A DNA stretch of 64,000 bases from MWAR01 sp035388825 (GTDB lineage Bacteria; Muiribacteriota; Ozemobacteria; Ozemobacterales; Ozemobacteraceae), in assembly GCA_035388825.1 (NCBI GenBank), contig DAOOQQ010000013.1:23851-87850 (forward strand), written 5' to 3'. Positions within the stretch are counted from its first letter, which is position 1, and each line of letters starts with the position of its first letter. Positions 1 through 8,765 of the stretch are shown in pieces. The translations under genes were made by a program, and so were the position numbers. Below the pieces are notes generated by a model. It was given only the letters and a program-made list of their open reading frames with translations, did no database searches and was not told where the DNA came from.

Positions 1-2
1 TC

Positions 3-476
3 TTGCATTGTGCCATCACGGCATTGGAGCATGATCTCCCTCCCAATGTTCGATTCTGGGTCAAGCCCCACCCGGCATCGATGCCCATCGAAAATCTCCT
101 GGCAACATTGGACATGAAACTTCCCCGGAATTTCACCGTCATGAAAGGGGATTTTTCATCCATCCTCCGGAAATGCGACATGATTCTCACCAACACCTCC
201 TCAACATGCATGGAAGCGATCGTCCTGGGAATCCCCGCTCTTATCGCCGTGAGTCAGGCCAGTTTCAGCCGCAATCCCATCCCTTCGGAGATTCCGGGCG
301 AGTTGTGGCGCATGTGCTTTACTTCCGAGGATACTGCGCGGGCTATAGGGTATTTCTCAACGCATCCCCTGGATTGCAGGACAAGGAAAGCGCTTGGACA
401 AAAAATCCGAAGCGACTATTTCACGGAAGTGACTTTCAGAACGGTACGTGACTTTCTCAGGATCACCACGACGTGA
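3..476 (+). CDS. Surface-polysaccharide glycosyltransferase-like protein, C-terminal part (5' end outside window)
   Basis: The frame is open to the left edge, so this is the C-terminal part of a longer protein; the TTG at 3 is not a credible start. It has the hallmarks of a GT-B fold C-terminal domain as in capsule and O-antigen enzymes: a KPHP motif near residue 22, then the stretch TNTSSTCMEAIVLGIPAL, where the small/acidic residues would contact a sugar nucleotide. It resembles capsule-synthesis and Leptospira-type surface carbohydrate proteins. It lies 216 nt upstream of the CDP-sugar genes on the same strand and probably belongs to the same locus. The exact donor and acceptor cannot be read from the sequence. 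Confidence 0.6.
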   Translation: MHCAITALEHDLPPNVRFWVKPHPASMPIENLLATLDMKLPRNFTVMKGDFSSILRKCDMILTNTSSTCMEAIVLGIPALIAVSQASFSRNPIPSEIPGELWRMCFTSEDTARAIGYFSTHPLDCRTRKALGQKIRSDYFTEVTFRTVRDFLRITTT

Positions 477-692
477 AGACGTGCCCATGGATCCGCCCCC
501 CCTCGCGTTGGACTACCGGGAAACGGGCGTGATCGCCCGCGTTTGGGATGCTGGACCCGAGGAGGGGGCTGTACAGAACGGTTCCGGTGAGGTATTCTGG
601 GGACGATCGTTTCACCGGCATGAAAACGAGCGGTATGGCCGGGCCTGTTGGCGAACGGTGTGAACACCTACTCCCCTCGAGGAGGTTCCGAA

Positions 693-1475
693 ATGAAGGT
701 TGTCATTCTGTGTGGCGGGCAGGGGACACGCATCCGTGATGTGGCCGATGATATCCCCAAGCCGATGATCCCCCTGGGACGGTATCCGATCCTATGGCAT
801 ATCATGAAGTATTATTCTTCCTGGAACCATCATGATTTCATTCTTTGCCTCGGTTACAAGGGGCAGGTGGTGAAGGATTTCTTCCTCAATTACGAGACCC
901 ATACGCGTGATTTCACCATCGATTTCTCGACATCCCGGGGAATCACCTTTCACGACGACCACGCGGAAAGCAACTGGCGGATCACCTGCGCCGACACGGG
1001 GCTGAAAGCCATGACCGGTGCCCGTGTGAGGAACATCCGGAAGTATCTCGGGGACGAGAAGGAGTTTTTCCTGACCTATGGGGATGGGGTCGGCGATGTC
1101 GACCTCGACCGCCTTCTGGCGTTTCATCGTTCCCATGGCCGCATCATGACCGTAACGGGTGTCCGGCCGCCGGGGCGGTTCGGGGAAATCATGTGTGAAA
1201 CCGGGGGGAAGGTGACCGAGTTCAATGAGAAGCCCCAGGCGAGCGGCGGCCGGATTTCCGGTGGCTTTTTCGTTTGCCGGCGGGAGCTCTTCGAATACCT
1301 CCCGGAGGGGGATGACCTGGTATTCGAGGTGGAGCCCATGCGGGCTCTGGTGCGTGCGGGGCAGATGATGGTGTATGAGCACGATGGGTTCTGGCAGCCG
1401 ATGGACACGGCCCGGGACTTCCAGTTGCTGAACGGGCTCGTTGCCCAAGGGAAAGCCCCATGGATCCGATGGTGA
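693..1475 (+). CDS. rfbF: Glucose-1-phosphate cytidylyltransferase
   Basis: Makes CDP-glucose from CTP and glucose 1-phosphate, the first step to CDP-linked 6-deoxy or 3,6-dideoxy sugars. The 260-residue product has the usual family length. The nucleotidyltransferase signature is at residues 6-25 (LCGGQGTRIR, then PKPM), the metal-binding segment reads TYGDGVGDV, and a later VTEFNEKP block is typical of the family. The ATG at 693 is chosen because GAGGAGG lies 8 nt upstream; the frame is open further upstream but without a binding site. The gene overlaps the next by 16 nt and starts the plus-strand sugar operon. Confidence 0.93.
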   Translation: MKVVILCGGQGTRIRDVADDIPKPMIPLGRYPILWHIMKYYSSWNHHDFILCLGYKGQVVKDFFLNYETHTRDFTIDFSTSRGITFHDDHAESNWRITCADTGLKAMTGARVRNIRKYLGDEKEFFLTYGDGVGDVDLDRLLAFHRSHGRIMTVTGVRPPGRFGEIMCETGGKVTEFNEKPQASGGRISGGFFVCRRELFEYLPEGDDLVFEVEPMRALVRAGQMMVYEHDGFWQPMDTARDFQLLNGLVAQGKAPWIRW

Positions 1476-2515
1476 AAAACAGACGGGTTTTGGTCACCGG
1501 CAGCACCGGCTTCAAGGGCTCCTGGCTCTCTCTCTGGCTTCTCGAGCTGGGAGCGGAAGTCGCCGGCTTTGCCCTTCCCCCGGAGCGGCCGAACGACTTG
1601 TATCACATGCTCGGATTGGAGCCGCGCATGAAACAGGTCTACGGGGATATCCGCAATCCGGATGCCTTGTCGACACTCTTTCGCGAGTTCCGGCCGGAAA
1701 TCGTGTTTCATCTCGCTGCGCAGCCCCTCGTTCGCCTTTCGTATGCCGACCCCGTCGGCACGTATTCCACCAACGTCCTCGGCTCGATTCATCTCCTCGA
1801 GGCGGTCCGGCATTGCCCGGAAACCAGGGCATTGATATATATCACTTCAGATAAATGTTATCGCAACCGCGAATGGCTATGGGGATATCGGGAAAATGAC
1901 GAGCTGGGCGGCCACGATCCGTACAGTGCCTCCAAGGCTTGCGCCGAGGTGGTGTTTTTCTCGTATCTCGACTCGTTTTTCCGCTCCCGTAAACGGTTTG
2001 GAGCTGCCTCGGCCCGCGCCGGCAACGTGATCGGCGGGGGGGACTGGGCGGCCGACCGTCTCGTGCCCGACTGTATACGGGCCCTTCAGGCTGGAAACCC
2101 GATCATCATCCGTAATCCGCACTCGATCCGCCCGTGGCAGCATGTTCTGGAGCCCCTGTCCGGCTATCTCTTGCTGGCGGAGCGTCTGATGGCCGATCCG
2201 GAAACGGTTTCCGGCGCCTGGAACTTCGGCCCCGACGCCGAAGCGGTCCGTACCGTCCGGGATCTGTCGGAGCGTATCGTTGGCCAGTGGGGCTCGGGAG
2301 CCATCGAAATTCACTCGCCGCCCGATGCCCCCCATGAAAGCAAGCTTCTTCAGTTGAACTGCGACAAAGCCCGCCGGCTTCTCGGATGGAAGCCCTCGTG
2401 GGACTTCGAGCGCGGCCTGAGCGAAACCGTCGCCTGGTATCTCGGGGTTCACCGGGGAGAAAACCCTCTGGAACTGGCCAAAGCACAAATCAAAGCCTTT
2501 GGAGGCCTCTCATGA
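1460..2515 (+). CDS. rfbG: CDP-glucose 4,6-dehydratase
   Basis: Extended short-chain dehydrogenase that converts CDP-glucose to CDP-4-keto-6-deoxyglucose using tightly bound NAD. The 351 residues match the family (about 355). The N-terminal Rossmann motif is TGSTGFKGSW (residues 11-20), and the catalytic YxxxK is present as PYSASKA near residue 155. The segment ARAGNVIGGGDWAADRLVPD is strongly characteristic of this enzyme. It overlaps rfbF by 16 nt and ends in an ATGA overlap with the next gene, so translation is probably coupled. An in-frame ATG at 1469 is an alternative start. Confidence 0.95.
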   Translation: MDPMVKNRRVLVTGSTGFKGSWLSLWLLELGAEVAGFALPPERPNDLYHMLGLEPRMKQVYGDIRNPDALSTLFREFRPEIVFHLAAQPLVRLSYADPVGTYSTNVLGSIHLLEAVRHCPETRALIYITSDKCYRNREWLWGYRENDELGGHDPYSASKACAEVVFFSYLDSFFRSRKRFGAASARAGNVIGGGDWAADRLVPDCIRALQAGNPIIIRNPHSIRPWQHVLEPLSGYLLLAERLMADPETVSGAWNFGPDAEAVRTVRDLSERIVGQWGSGAIEIHSPPDAPHESKLLQLNCDKARRLLGWKPSWDFERGLSETVAWYLGVHRGENPLELAKAQIKAFGGLS

Positions 2516-2961
2516 TCGACGGAGTCGTCATCACCCCGTTGCGGCAGATTCCCGACGAGCGCGGCAAGATCATGCACATGCTCCGGGCGGATGCCCCGCA
2601 TTTCAAGGGATTTGGCGAGATCTACTTTTCCTGTGTTCATCCGGGCGCAATCAAGGGGTGGCATATCCACACCCGGATGACCCTGAATTATGCGGTTCCC
2701 TTTGGAAAGATCAAGTTTGTCCTGTATGACGAGCGTCCCGACAGCAAAACCCGTGGCGAAATTCAGGAGATCTTTCTCGGACCCGAGAACTACTGCCTCG
2801 TCACCGTTCCGCCCCATGTCTGGAACGGCTTCAAGGGCGTGGGCACAGAAACCTCCATCGTTGCAAACTGCGCCTCGATCCCGCACGATCCGTCGGAAAT
2901 CCAGCGCAGGGATCCGTTCGATCCCTCGATCCCCTACTCGTGGGACATCCGGCACCAATGA
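2512..2961 (+). CDS. Cupin sugar 3,5-epimerase-like protein (RmlC/RfbC superfamily)
   Basis: A 149-residue single-domain cupin of the dTDP-4-dehydrorhamnose 3,5-epimerase superfamily. The block KGWHIHTRMT (near residue 47) sits where RmlC has its catalytic His, and PPHVWNGFKG (near residue 103) is the second conserved strand. Because it follows CDP-glucose 4,6-dehydratase, its substrate is most likely CDP-4-keto-6-deoxyglucose, with epimerisation at C3 and/or C5. The start is fixed by GGAGG at 2501-2505 and an ATGA overlap with rfbG; the frame is open further upstream, but only inside rfbG. It is shorter than true RmlC (about 180 residues), so the outcome at each carbon is uncertain. Confidence 0.8.
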   Translation: MIDGVVITPLRQIPDERGKIMHMLRADAPHFKGFGEIYFSCVHPGAIKGWHIHTRMTLNYAVPFGKIKFVLYDERPDSKTRGEIQEIFLGPENYCLVTVPPHVWNGFKGVGTETSIVANCASIPHDPSEIQRRDPFDPSIPYSWDIRHQ

Positions 2962-3926
2962 CGACCAACGTCCTGATCACCGGGGGATTCGGCTATCTCG
3001 GGGCGCGCATGGCGAGCCACCTTCTGCGCCTGCCGGAACATCATGTGTGCCTCGGGGGACGAACCCTTCCTTCGCCAATCCCTGCGGAGCTTGAAGGGGC
3101 CACGGCCCTCCGCATGGATGTTCTCGACGATGCGGACGTGCGTAAGGCATGCGAAGGGATGACGCATGTCATTCACCTGGCAGCGTTGAATGAGATCGAT
3201 TCCGCGAAGAATCCGGAGCAGGCTGTCGCGGTCAATATCCAGGGAACGCTCAGAATGCTCCGGGCGGCCCGTTCCGCGGGGGTCAGGCGGTTCATCTTCC
3301 TCTCCACCGCCCATGTGTACGGTGCACCGCTTGCGGGGACGATCACGGAAACCACGCCCTGCAGGCCGATCCACCCGTATGCCATCACCCACCGGGCTGC
3401 CGAAGATTTCGTTCTGGCCGCTCACAAGGCTGGGGAAATCGAGGGAATCGTCATTCGTCTCTCGAACGGAATCGGGGCGCCACTTCATGTGGGAGTGAAC
3501 CGGTGGACGTTGATCGGAAACGATTTGTGCCGTCAGGCCGTGGAAAAGGGAGAGCTGGTTCTCAACTCCCCCGGTCTGCAGAGGCGCGATTTCATCACGC
3601 TTCAGGACGTCTCCCGGGCCATGGGACACGTTATGGCGATGCCCGCCTCTGAAATATCTGGTGCTATATTCAATCTCGGCGGGGAATGCGTGCTGCAGAT
3701 GATCGATATTGCGGAGCTCGTCGCAGATCGCTGCTCGGCCGTTCTCGGCTTCAGGCCGCCCATACGCCGTCCCCAGCCTGCGCCCGGGGAGCTCGCCCCC
3801 CAGCTCGAATACCGGATCGACGCGCTGAAGGCGACGGGATTCCGGCTTGCCGGCGGCCTGGCGGAGGAAATCGACCGGACATTGGTGTTGTGCCGCGATG
3901 GAAAGGGGCATGGTGCGCATGCCTGA
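2958..3926 (+). CDS. NAD-dependent epimerase/dehydratase (SDR), probable CDP-4-keto-6-deoxyhexose reductase
   Basis: A 322-residue extended SDR. The Rossmann motif ITGGFGYLG is at the N-terminus and the serine/tyrosine region reads FLSTAHVYG followed by HPYAITHRAAED. The usual catalytic YxxxK is therefore YAITH here: the Tyr is present, but the position of the Lys carries His. By position it would reduce the 4-keto group left by the two upstream enzymes, giving a CDP-6-deoxyhexose. The start is placed at the ATG in the ATGA overlap with the epimerase gene. A role as a C4 epimerase or a non-redox protein cannot be excluded given the altered motif. Confidence 0.75.
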   Translation: MTTNVLITGGFGYLGARMASHLLRLPEHHVCLGGRTLPSPIPAELEGATALRMDVLDDADVRKACEGMTHVIHLAALNEIDSAKNPEQAVAVNIQGTLRMLRAARSAGVRRFIFLSTAHVYGAPLAGTITETTPCRPIHPYAITHRAAEDFVLAAHKAGEIEGIVIRLSNGIGAPLHVGVNRWTLIGNDLCRQAVEKGELVLNSPGLQRRDFITLQDVSRAMGHVMAMPASEISGAIFNLGGECVLQMIDIAELVADRCSAVLGFRPPIRRPQPAPGELAPQLEYRIDALKATGFRLAGGLAEEIDRTLVLCRDGKGHGAHA

Positions 3927-4896
3927 TTCCCCCGCCCCCCTGGTGTCGGTCGTCATGCCGACTTACAATCATGCGGCTTTCATCAGGGAAAGTCTCGAAT
4001 CGGTGAGGGCGCAGACGATGCCTTCCTGGGAAGCCATCGTGGTCAACAATTTCTCCGAAGACGACACCGTCGAAATCGTGAACGGTCTCGGCGACCCGCG
4101 GATCCGCCTCGTGAATTATCACAACAACGGCATCATCGGTGCTTCCCGGAATCAGGGTATGCGGCTCGCGAAAGGCCGCTTTCTGGCATTCCTGGACTCG
4201 GATGACATCTGGCTTCCCGGAAAACTCGCCCGGCAACTGGATGAACTACAGGCTCATCCCGACGACGACTGGTGCTATTCGGATGCCGAGTGCTTCGATT
4301 CGCGGAGCGGCGCGGCATTGGAGAAGTTCAGCGAACTCTATGCCTCGCTTCCGCAGGGATGGGTAGGTTCCTCGCTGTTGCAGGAAGGGAATTTCATCGC
4401 CTCGCCGACGGTTCTTGCGCGGCGGGATGTCGTCGTCGCGGCTGGGGGATTCAACGAATCACCCCTCGTGCGCTGTCGGGAGGATTGGGAACTCTGGCTT
4501 CGCCTTGCTGCCTGCCACCGGATCGCCTTCGTTCCCGAGGTTCTTGCCCGCTATCGGGAACATCCGGCGAATGTGACGCGGAATGAGGATCTGGAAAGAG
4601 TTCGAAAGAGCAATCTGCAGGTCATCCGGAACGTCGTCGAAGCGTTGCCCGCGGTGTATGCCCCGATACGAGGTCGGGCGGAGGCCCTGCAGTATCTGAA
4701 TTCGGGTGCGTCCTATGCGATGCGCGGGGAGTTCGGACGTGCCCGACGTCTCTTTGCCCGTGCCATCGGGAAATATCCCCTGTTCCGGCATGCCTGGGCC
4801 TGGTTGTTCCTGAGCTTTCTCGGAAAAACGGGAGTTGCGCTCAAGGAACGCATCTTCCCGCTGCCCCGGCGGGTCACGACGCTGGCTCATCGGTGA
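3919..4896 (+). CDS. Family 2 glycosyltransferase
   Basis: Cytoplasmic, inverting GT-A transferase (325 residues). It opens with VSVVMPTYNHAAFI, the nucleotide-binding strand of family 2, and has the metal-binding acidic triplet in FLDSDDIW near residue 92. The segment CREDWELWLRLA is the typical acceptor-side ED motif. The C-terminal 80 residues are helical, with an AMRGEFGRARRLFARAI stretch common in polysaccharide GT2 proteins. Three in-frame ATGs lie close together (3898, 3910, 3919); 3919 is preferred because GAAAGGGG lies about 10 nt upstream. It overlaps the reductase by 8 nt. It probably adds one sugar of the repeat unit; the sugar is unknown. Confidence 0.88.
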   Translation: MPDSPAPLVSVVMPTYNHAAFIRESLESVRAQTMPSWEAIVVNNFSEDDTVEIVNGLGDPRIRLVNYHNNGIIGASRNQGMRLAKGRFLAFLDSDDIWLPGKLARQLDELQAHPDDDWCYSDAECFDSRSGAALEKFSELYASLPQGWVGSSLLQEGNFIASPTVLARRDVVVAAGGFNESPLVRCREDWELWLRLAACHRIAFVPEVLARYREHPANVTRNEDLERVRKSNLQVIRNVVEALPAVYAPIRGRAEALQYLNSGASYAMRGEFGRARRLFARAIGKYPLFRHAWAWLFLSFLGKTGVALKERIFPLPRRVTTLAHR

Positions 4897-6050
4897 AGAA
4901 CAGGATCAGGGTCGCCTGGGTCTGCACCCCCCTGCTGTATGGCATCGGGGGGACCTGGAAGCATCTCACGAACTGGGCTGCTTCGCTCGACCAGAACCGA
5001 TTCGAGGCCGCCCTGTTTTTCGGACCGGTTCGCGCCGACCAGGCGGCGCCGATTCGCGAACATTTCCAACGCTTCCGGAATCTCACGGTCCGTGCCGTCG
5101 AGGGATTGTTCCCCGTCCGCCACTGGCCGATCGTGGGAGTGAAAAACCTTCGTTCGGCCCTTGAAGGATGGCGGCCGGATATCATCCACTCAATATATAT
5201 ACAAAGCGATTTTTTAGGGGCGCTCGCCCGGCCCGCCTCCACTCGTGCGCATATCTCTTCCTGGGAGAGCGATCCTGAACTGTGGCTGACGAAAGGATGG
5301 AAAAAACCCTTTTACAAACTCGGGTTCGAAATCTGTCGGAAGTATATCGACCACTTCGTCGTTTTGTCGAGCCATCTGCGCGAGGCGGGCATCAGAGATC
5401 TGCATATCCCCACGAGTCGGATTTCTGTCATTCCCATCGGACTCCCCGCGAAGGAGTTCCCCCCGAGAGCCTATCCCGAACTGCTTCTGCCACTCACAAC
5501 TCCCAGGATCGGTGTTATTTCCCGGCTCGACCCCGGAAAACTCGTGCACATGACCGTTCAGGCTGCCACGCAGATTCTGAAGGAGTTTCCGGACGCCCGT
5601 TTCATCATCGTCGGGGATGGGACGGAACGAGAGCGACTGCAGCGGATGGCGGAAGAGTTGGGAATCGCCGGAAAAATGGAGTTCCCGGGGTGGCGGAACG
5701 ATGTGCCGCGGCTCCTTGCCGGAATGGACGTTTTCGTTTTCACGTCCACCTCTGAGGGATTGCCCGTAGCGGTTCTCGAAGCCCAGGCGGCCATGGTGCC
5801 GACGGTCTCGACAAGAATCGGCGGCGTGCCCGATGTCATCACTCACGGAGACAACGGCCTGATCCTCGAAGAGACGACGCCGAAATCGATTGCTGAAAGT
5901 GTTTTACGCCTCTTGCGTGATCCTGTGCTTGCCCGCAGCCTGGCCGTGCATGGCCGGCACAAATTCGAACGAACCTATACCATCGAACATGAAATGGGAG
6001 CCTTGCAGGATCTCTATCAGAGATTCTGTGATACCCAAGGCCGGCGGTGA
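4893..6050 (+). CDS. Family 4 (group 1) glycosyltransferase
   Basis: Retaining GT-B transferase of 385 residues with a GTG start inside a GTGA overlap with the previous gene. The C-terminal domain has GVISRLDPGK, IIVGDGTERERL and the family E-x7-E motif in TSEGLPVAVLEAQ, which binds the donor phosphate and sugar. The N-terminal domain contains GIGGTWKHLTNWA and HISSWESDP, both also found in the glycosyltransferase at 10975-12189, so the two are paralogues. It is the last gene of the plus-strand operon and converges on the radical SAM gene with a gap of only 15 nt. Confidence 0.9.
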   Translation: MKNRIRVAWVCTPLLYGIGGTWKHLTNWAASLDQNRFEAALFFGPVRADQAAPIREHFQRFRNLTVRAVEGLFPVRHWPIVGVKNLRSALEGWRPDIIHSIYIQSDFLGALARPASTRAHISSWESDPELWLTKGWKKPFYKLGFEICRKYIDHFVVLSSHLREAGIRDLHIPTSRISVIPIGLPAKEFPPRAYPELLLPLTTPRIGVISRLDPGKLVHMTVQAATQILKEFPDARFIIVGDGTERERLQRMAEELGIAGKMEFPGWRNDVPRLLAGMDVFVFTSTSEGLPVAVLEAQAAMVPTVSTRIGGVPDVITHGDNGLILEETTPKSIAESVLRLLRDPVLARSLAVHGRHKFERTYTIEHEMGALQDLYQRFCDTQGRR

Positions 6051-6065
6051 TTCCGGAATACCGGT

Positions 6066-7550
6066 TCAGTTCGGAAAGATCAGCTTTCGGAGCATTGCCG
6101 GGCCCTTCGCGAGCCGGTCACGGATTTTCCGGAAAACGGCGCCCGGTTCCTGGCAGAATTTCCTCAGGGTGGCGAAGAAATACTTCTTTCGATGCATTCT
6201 GAACGCATGTCCGACCATTTCCCGGATCGTTTTTTCCCACTCGGCATCGCCCATCGTGTCGGAAAAATTCATGAATGGACTTCCCTGGTGAAAGCGCTTC
6301 CAATCGAGATTGGGGAGGACGATTTTTCCGGAGTCTCGTAGGGATTGAAACAGCGGTGTCCCTGGAAGGGGCGTGACGATACTCAGATAGAAAAGATCGA
6401 GCGGGATGGTCCGCATGAGATTGATGGTCTTTTTCATTTCGGCGTGGGTTTCCCAGGGGAAGCCGACCATGAAATACCCTGTCACGAGCAGGTGATGCCT
6501 GCGCAACAGGGAGATCGCCTCCCGGACGCGGGCAAGGGTGATTTTTTTCGATATCGCAATGAGGGTCTTTTCTGAGCCGGTTTCGATCCCGATTGCAACG
6601 CCCACGCAGCCTGCCTGCTTCATTGCGCTGACGATCGACTCGTCGAGCAGATCGACCCGCGTGTTGCAGATCCAGGTGACGTTTTCGGTCTTCAGAACCG
6701 CGCAGAGTTTGAGAAGCCGTTCCTTGTTGAGCGAGAACGAATCATCCTCGAAGCAGAATCGTGTGATCCCGTATTTTTGCTTCACCTGGCGGACTTCATC
6801 GCCCACGCTCTCCGGACTGCGGAACCGGACGATCTTGTCGCTTGCGCAGTAGAGACACTGGAAGGGGCAGCCGCGTGCGCTGACCATGATCCATGTATAG
6901 ATAGCCGGATTGTCGGTATTCTGAAAGCTATACTTCTGGAGGGATGATTCGAAAATCGGCAGCGGGAGAGTGTTGATATCCCGAATATAGGGCCGCGGCT
7001 CGGTGATCCGGACTGCTCCCGCCCTGTCTTTGAAGGCGATTCCCCGGATGGCGTCGGGATTCTGGACGTTCTCCAGCAACTCCCGGAGTGTCTCTTCGCC
7101 TTCACCGATGACGACGAAATCGACGCTCTCATTTGCGGCCGTTTCGGCCGGCAGAGCCGTGGGATGCTTCCCGCCCATGATCGTGATGATCGAAGAGTTC
7201 ACCTTCTTGGCGATTCTGCTGACCATGACGGCGGAAATGTAGGAGGCCGTCATCGAGCTGATGCCGACGACGTCCGGGCGATACTCCGCGATCACCCGCT
7301 CGATTTCGGCCCAGATCGGATCCTGGGGATCTGTCAGGCGTCGAACATACTGTTCGTGTTTTTCCGTGAAGAGGTAGTTTGAAAGAGTTGGGACCTGATC
7401 TGGGGCGAAATCGGCATTGTAAATTTCGATTTCGTGCTCTGGAAGATGTTTCTGAATATAGACGGCAAGGTAGTTCAAGGCTACCGGCGGGGCGATCAGC
7501 GTCGAACCGAAAAATCTCATCCAAGGCGGGTGAATCAACAGAATTTTCAC
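6066..7550 (-). CDS. B12-binding domain radical SAM protein
   Basis: A 494-residue protein with an N-terminal cobalamin-binding Rossmann domain (starts KILLIHPPW; DVVGISSMT and IIMGGKHPTALP are typical strands), then a radical SAM core whose cluster motif is CPFQCLYC near residue 233, and a C-terminal helical region. The GTG start at 7550 has GGAGGAG 7 nt upstream. Relatives are BchE/P-methylase-type enzymes that methylate or cyclise unactivated carbons. It is the last gene of the minus-strand operon, after three nonulosonate genes, which suggests modification of a glycan or lipid carrier; that role is inference. A longer C-terminal domain such as DUF4080 or DUF4070 is possible. Confidence 0.88.
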   Translation of the reverse strand: MKILLIHPPWMRFFGSTLIAPPVALNYLAVYIQKHLPEHEIEIYNADFAPDQVPTLSNYLFTEKHEQYVRRLTDPQDPIWAEIERVIAEYRPDVVGISSMTASYISAVMVSRIAKKVNSSIITIMGGKHPTALPAETAANESVDFVVIGEGEETLRELLENVQNPDAIRGIAFKDRAGAVRITEPRPYIRDINTLPLPIFESSLQKYSFQNTDNPAIYTWIMVSARGCPFQCLYCASDKIVRFRSPESVGDEVRQVKQKYGITRFCFEDDSFSLNKERLLKLCAVLKTENVTWICNTRVDLLDESIVSAMKQAGCVGVAIGIETGSEKTLIAISKKITLARVREAISLLRRHHLLVTGYFMVGFPWETHAEMKKTINLMRTIPLDLFYLSIVTPLPGTPLFQSLRDSGKIVLPNLDWKRFHQGSPFMNFSDTMGDAEWEKTIREMVGHAFRMHRKKYFFATLRKFCQEPGAVFRKIRDRLAKGPAMLRKLIFPN

Positions 7551-7631
7551 GGAACGGCTCCTCCAAACAGGTGAAACACACTATCGCATGAAACGGCTTC
7601 GTTTTCCAGGGAGTGTGTGAAAACAGAACGT

Positions 7632-8729
7632 TCATCGACCGTCGGGCGTGCCGATCGGCTCGTCGGGGGCGTAGTCACGGTGGGCTTTGTGGCCGAGGCA
7701 GGACCAGTAGTCCATCGGAGAGATGCCCGTGCCGGGCCGCTTGGCGGTGAGATTCTCCGGGGTGAAGGGCTCGCCGGCCTTGATTGGAAGGGCGGCGACG
7801 AGGCTCTTGCGGGCGATACACCGGTTCTTGCGCTCTGACGGGGCGGGTTGCTTCAGGCCGGTGCCGAGGGCCCGCTCGATCTGCCGGATCCCCGCAACCA
7901 TCGCCGTCAGCTCCTGGGGCTCGAGCGAAGCTTTGTGATCGGGGCCGGGAAGCGTTTTATCGAGGGTGAAATGTTTCTCGATGACGCTCGCCCCGCGTGC
8001 CACGGCGGCCAGCGGGACGGCAATTCCCGTCGTGTGGTCCGAGAGGCCGACCGGAAGGTCGAAGGTGTCGCGCAGCGTATCCATCGCGCGCAGGTTCACG
8101 TCGTCGAACGGGGCCGGGTACTCGGTCGTGCAGTGCATCAGCGTGACATTGGTCTGAAGGTGGGCCTGCCCGGCTCCCGTGCCGAAGGCATCGCGGAACA
8201 GGTCGCGGGAAGGCGGCTCGCGCCGGCCTGCGTAGCCGAACGCCAGCACGCCGAGCGCTTCCTCAACTTCCTGCGTCGTCGACATGCCGGTCGAGAGGAT
8301 CACCGGCAGCCCGGTGCGGGCGATGTGCAGCAGAAGCGGGCCGTTCGTGATCTCTCCGGAGGGCACCTTGAGCCGCTTCACACCCAGCCGGACGAGCAGA
8401 TCGACGCTTTCCCCGTCGAACGGGGTCGAGAGAAACCCGATGCCGAACTCCTGACAGCGGGCGATGAGTCGTCGGTGGGTCTCCTCGCCGAGTTCGAGCT
8501 TCCGGACCATCTCGAGCTGGGATTCCCGGGCATCCGTTGTCTTCGTCTGATACTCGGCCTTTGGGGCGAACCGGCTGATCACCCGCTCCGCCCGGAACGT
8601 CTGGAACTTGACAATGTCGGCTCCGGCCCGTGCTGCGATCTCGACCAGTTCCAGCGCCAGGTCGGGTGAGCCGTTGTGGTTGACGCCGGCTTCGGCAATG
8701 ATCAGGGTGCGCGGGATGCGGTCCGTCAT
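7632..8729 (-). CDS. neuB: Nonulosonate (sialic/legionaminic-type) synthase
   Basis: Condenses phosphoenolpyruvate with a 6-carbon N-acyl mannosamine-type sugar to give a 9-carbon nonulosonic acid. The 365-residue protein has the NeuB TIM barrel (IIAEAGVNHNGS at residues 10-21, VKFQTFRAE, STPFD, KVPSGEITN, LSTGMST, HCTTEYP) and a C-terminal SAF/antifreeze-like domain from about residue 305. GGAGAG sits 5 nt before the ATG. Next to a LegB-like dehydratase its substrate is more likely 2,4-diacetamido-2,4,6-trideoxymannose (LegI activity) than ManNAc; the sequence alone does not settle this. Confidence 0.92.
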   Translation of the reverse strand: MTDRIPRTLIIAEAGVNHNGSPDLALELVEIAARAGADIVKFQTFRAERVISRFAPKAEYQTKTTDARESQLEMVRKLELGEETHRRLIARCQEFGIGFLSTPFDGESVDLLVRLGVKRLKVPSGEITNGPLLLHIARTGLPVILSTGMSTTQEVEEALGVLAFGYAGRREPPSRDLFRDAFGTGAGQAHLQTNVTLMHCTTEYPAPFDDVNLRAMDTLRDTFDLPVGLSDHTTGIAVPLAAVARGASVIEKHFTLDKTLPGPDHKASLEPQELTAMVAGIRQIERALGTGLKQPAPSERKNRCIARKSLVAALPIKAGEPFTPENLTAKRPGTGISPMDYWSCLGHKAHRDYAPDEPIGTPDGR

Positions 8730-8765
8730 GGAAACTCTCCTCTCGTCTTCGAAATCCGGGTGAAA

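Noticed and set aside
524..539. CGGGCG-TGAT-CGCCCG hairpin as a terminator
   Set aside because: Only a 6-bp stem with no T-run; not enough.
487..663. Small frame between the first glycosyltransferase and rfbF
   Set aside because: Composition is protein-like, but there is no ribosome site and no family; too weak to call.
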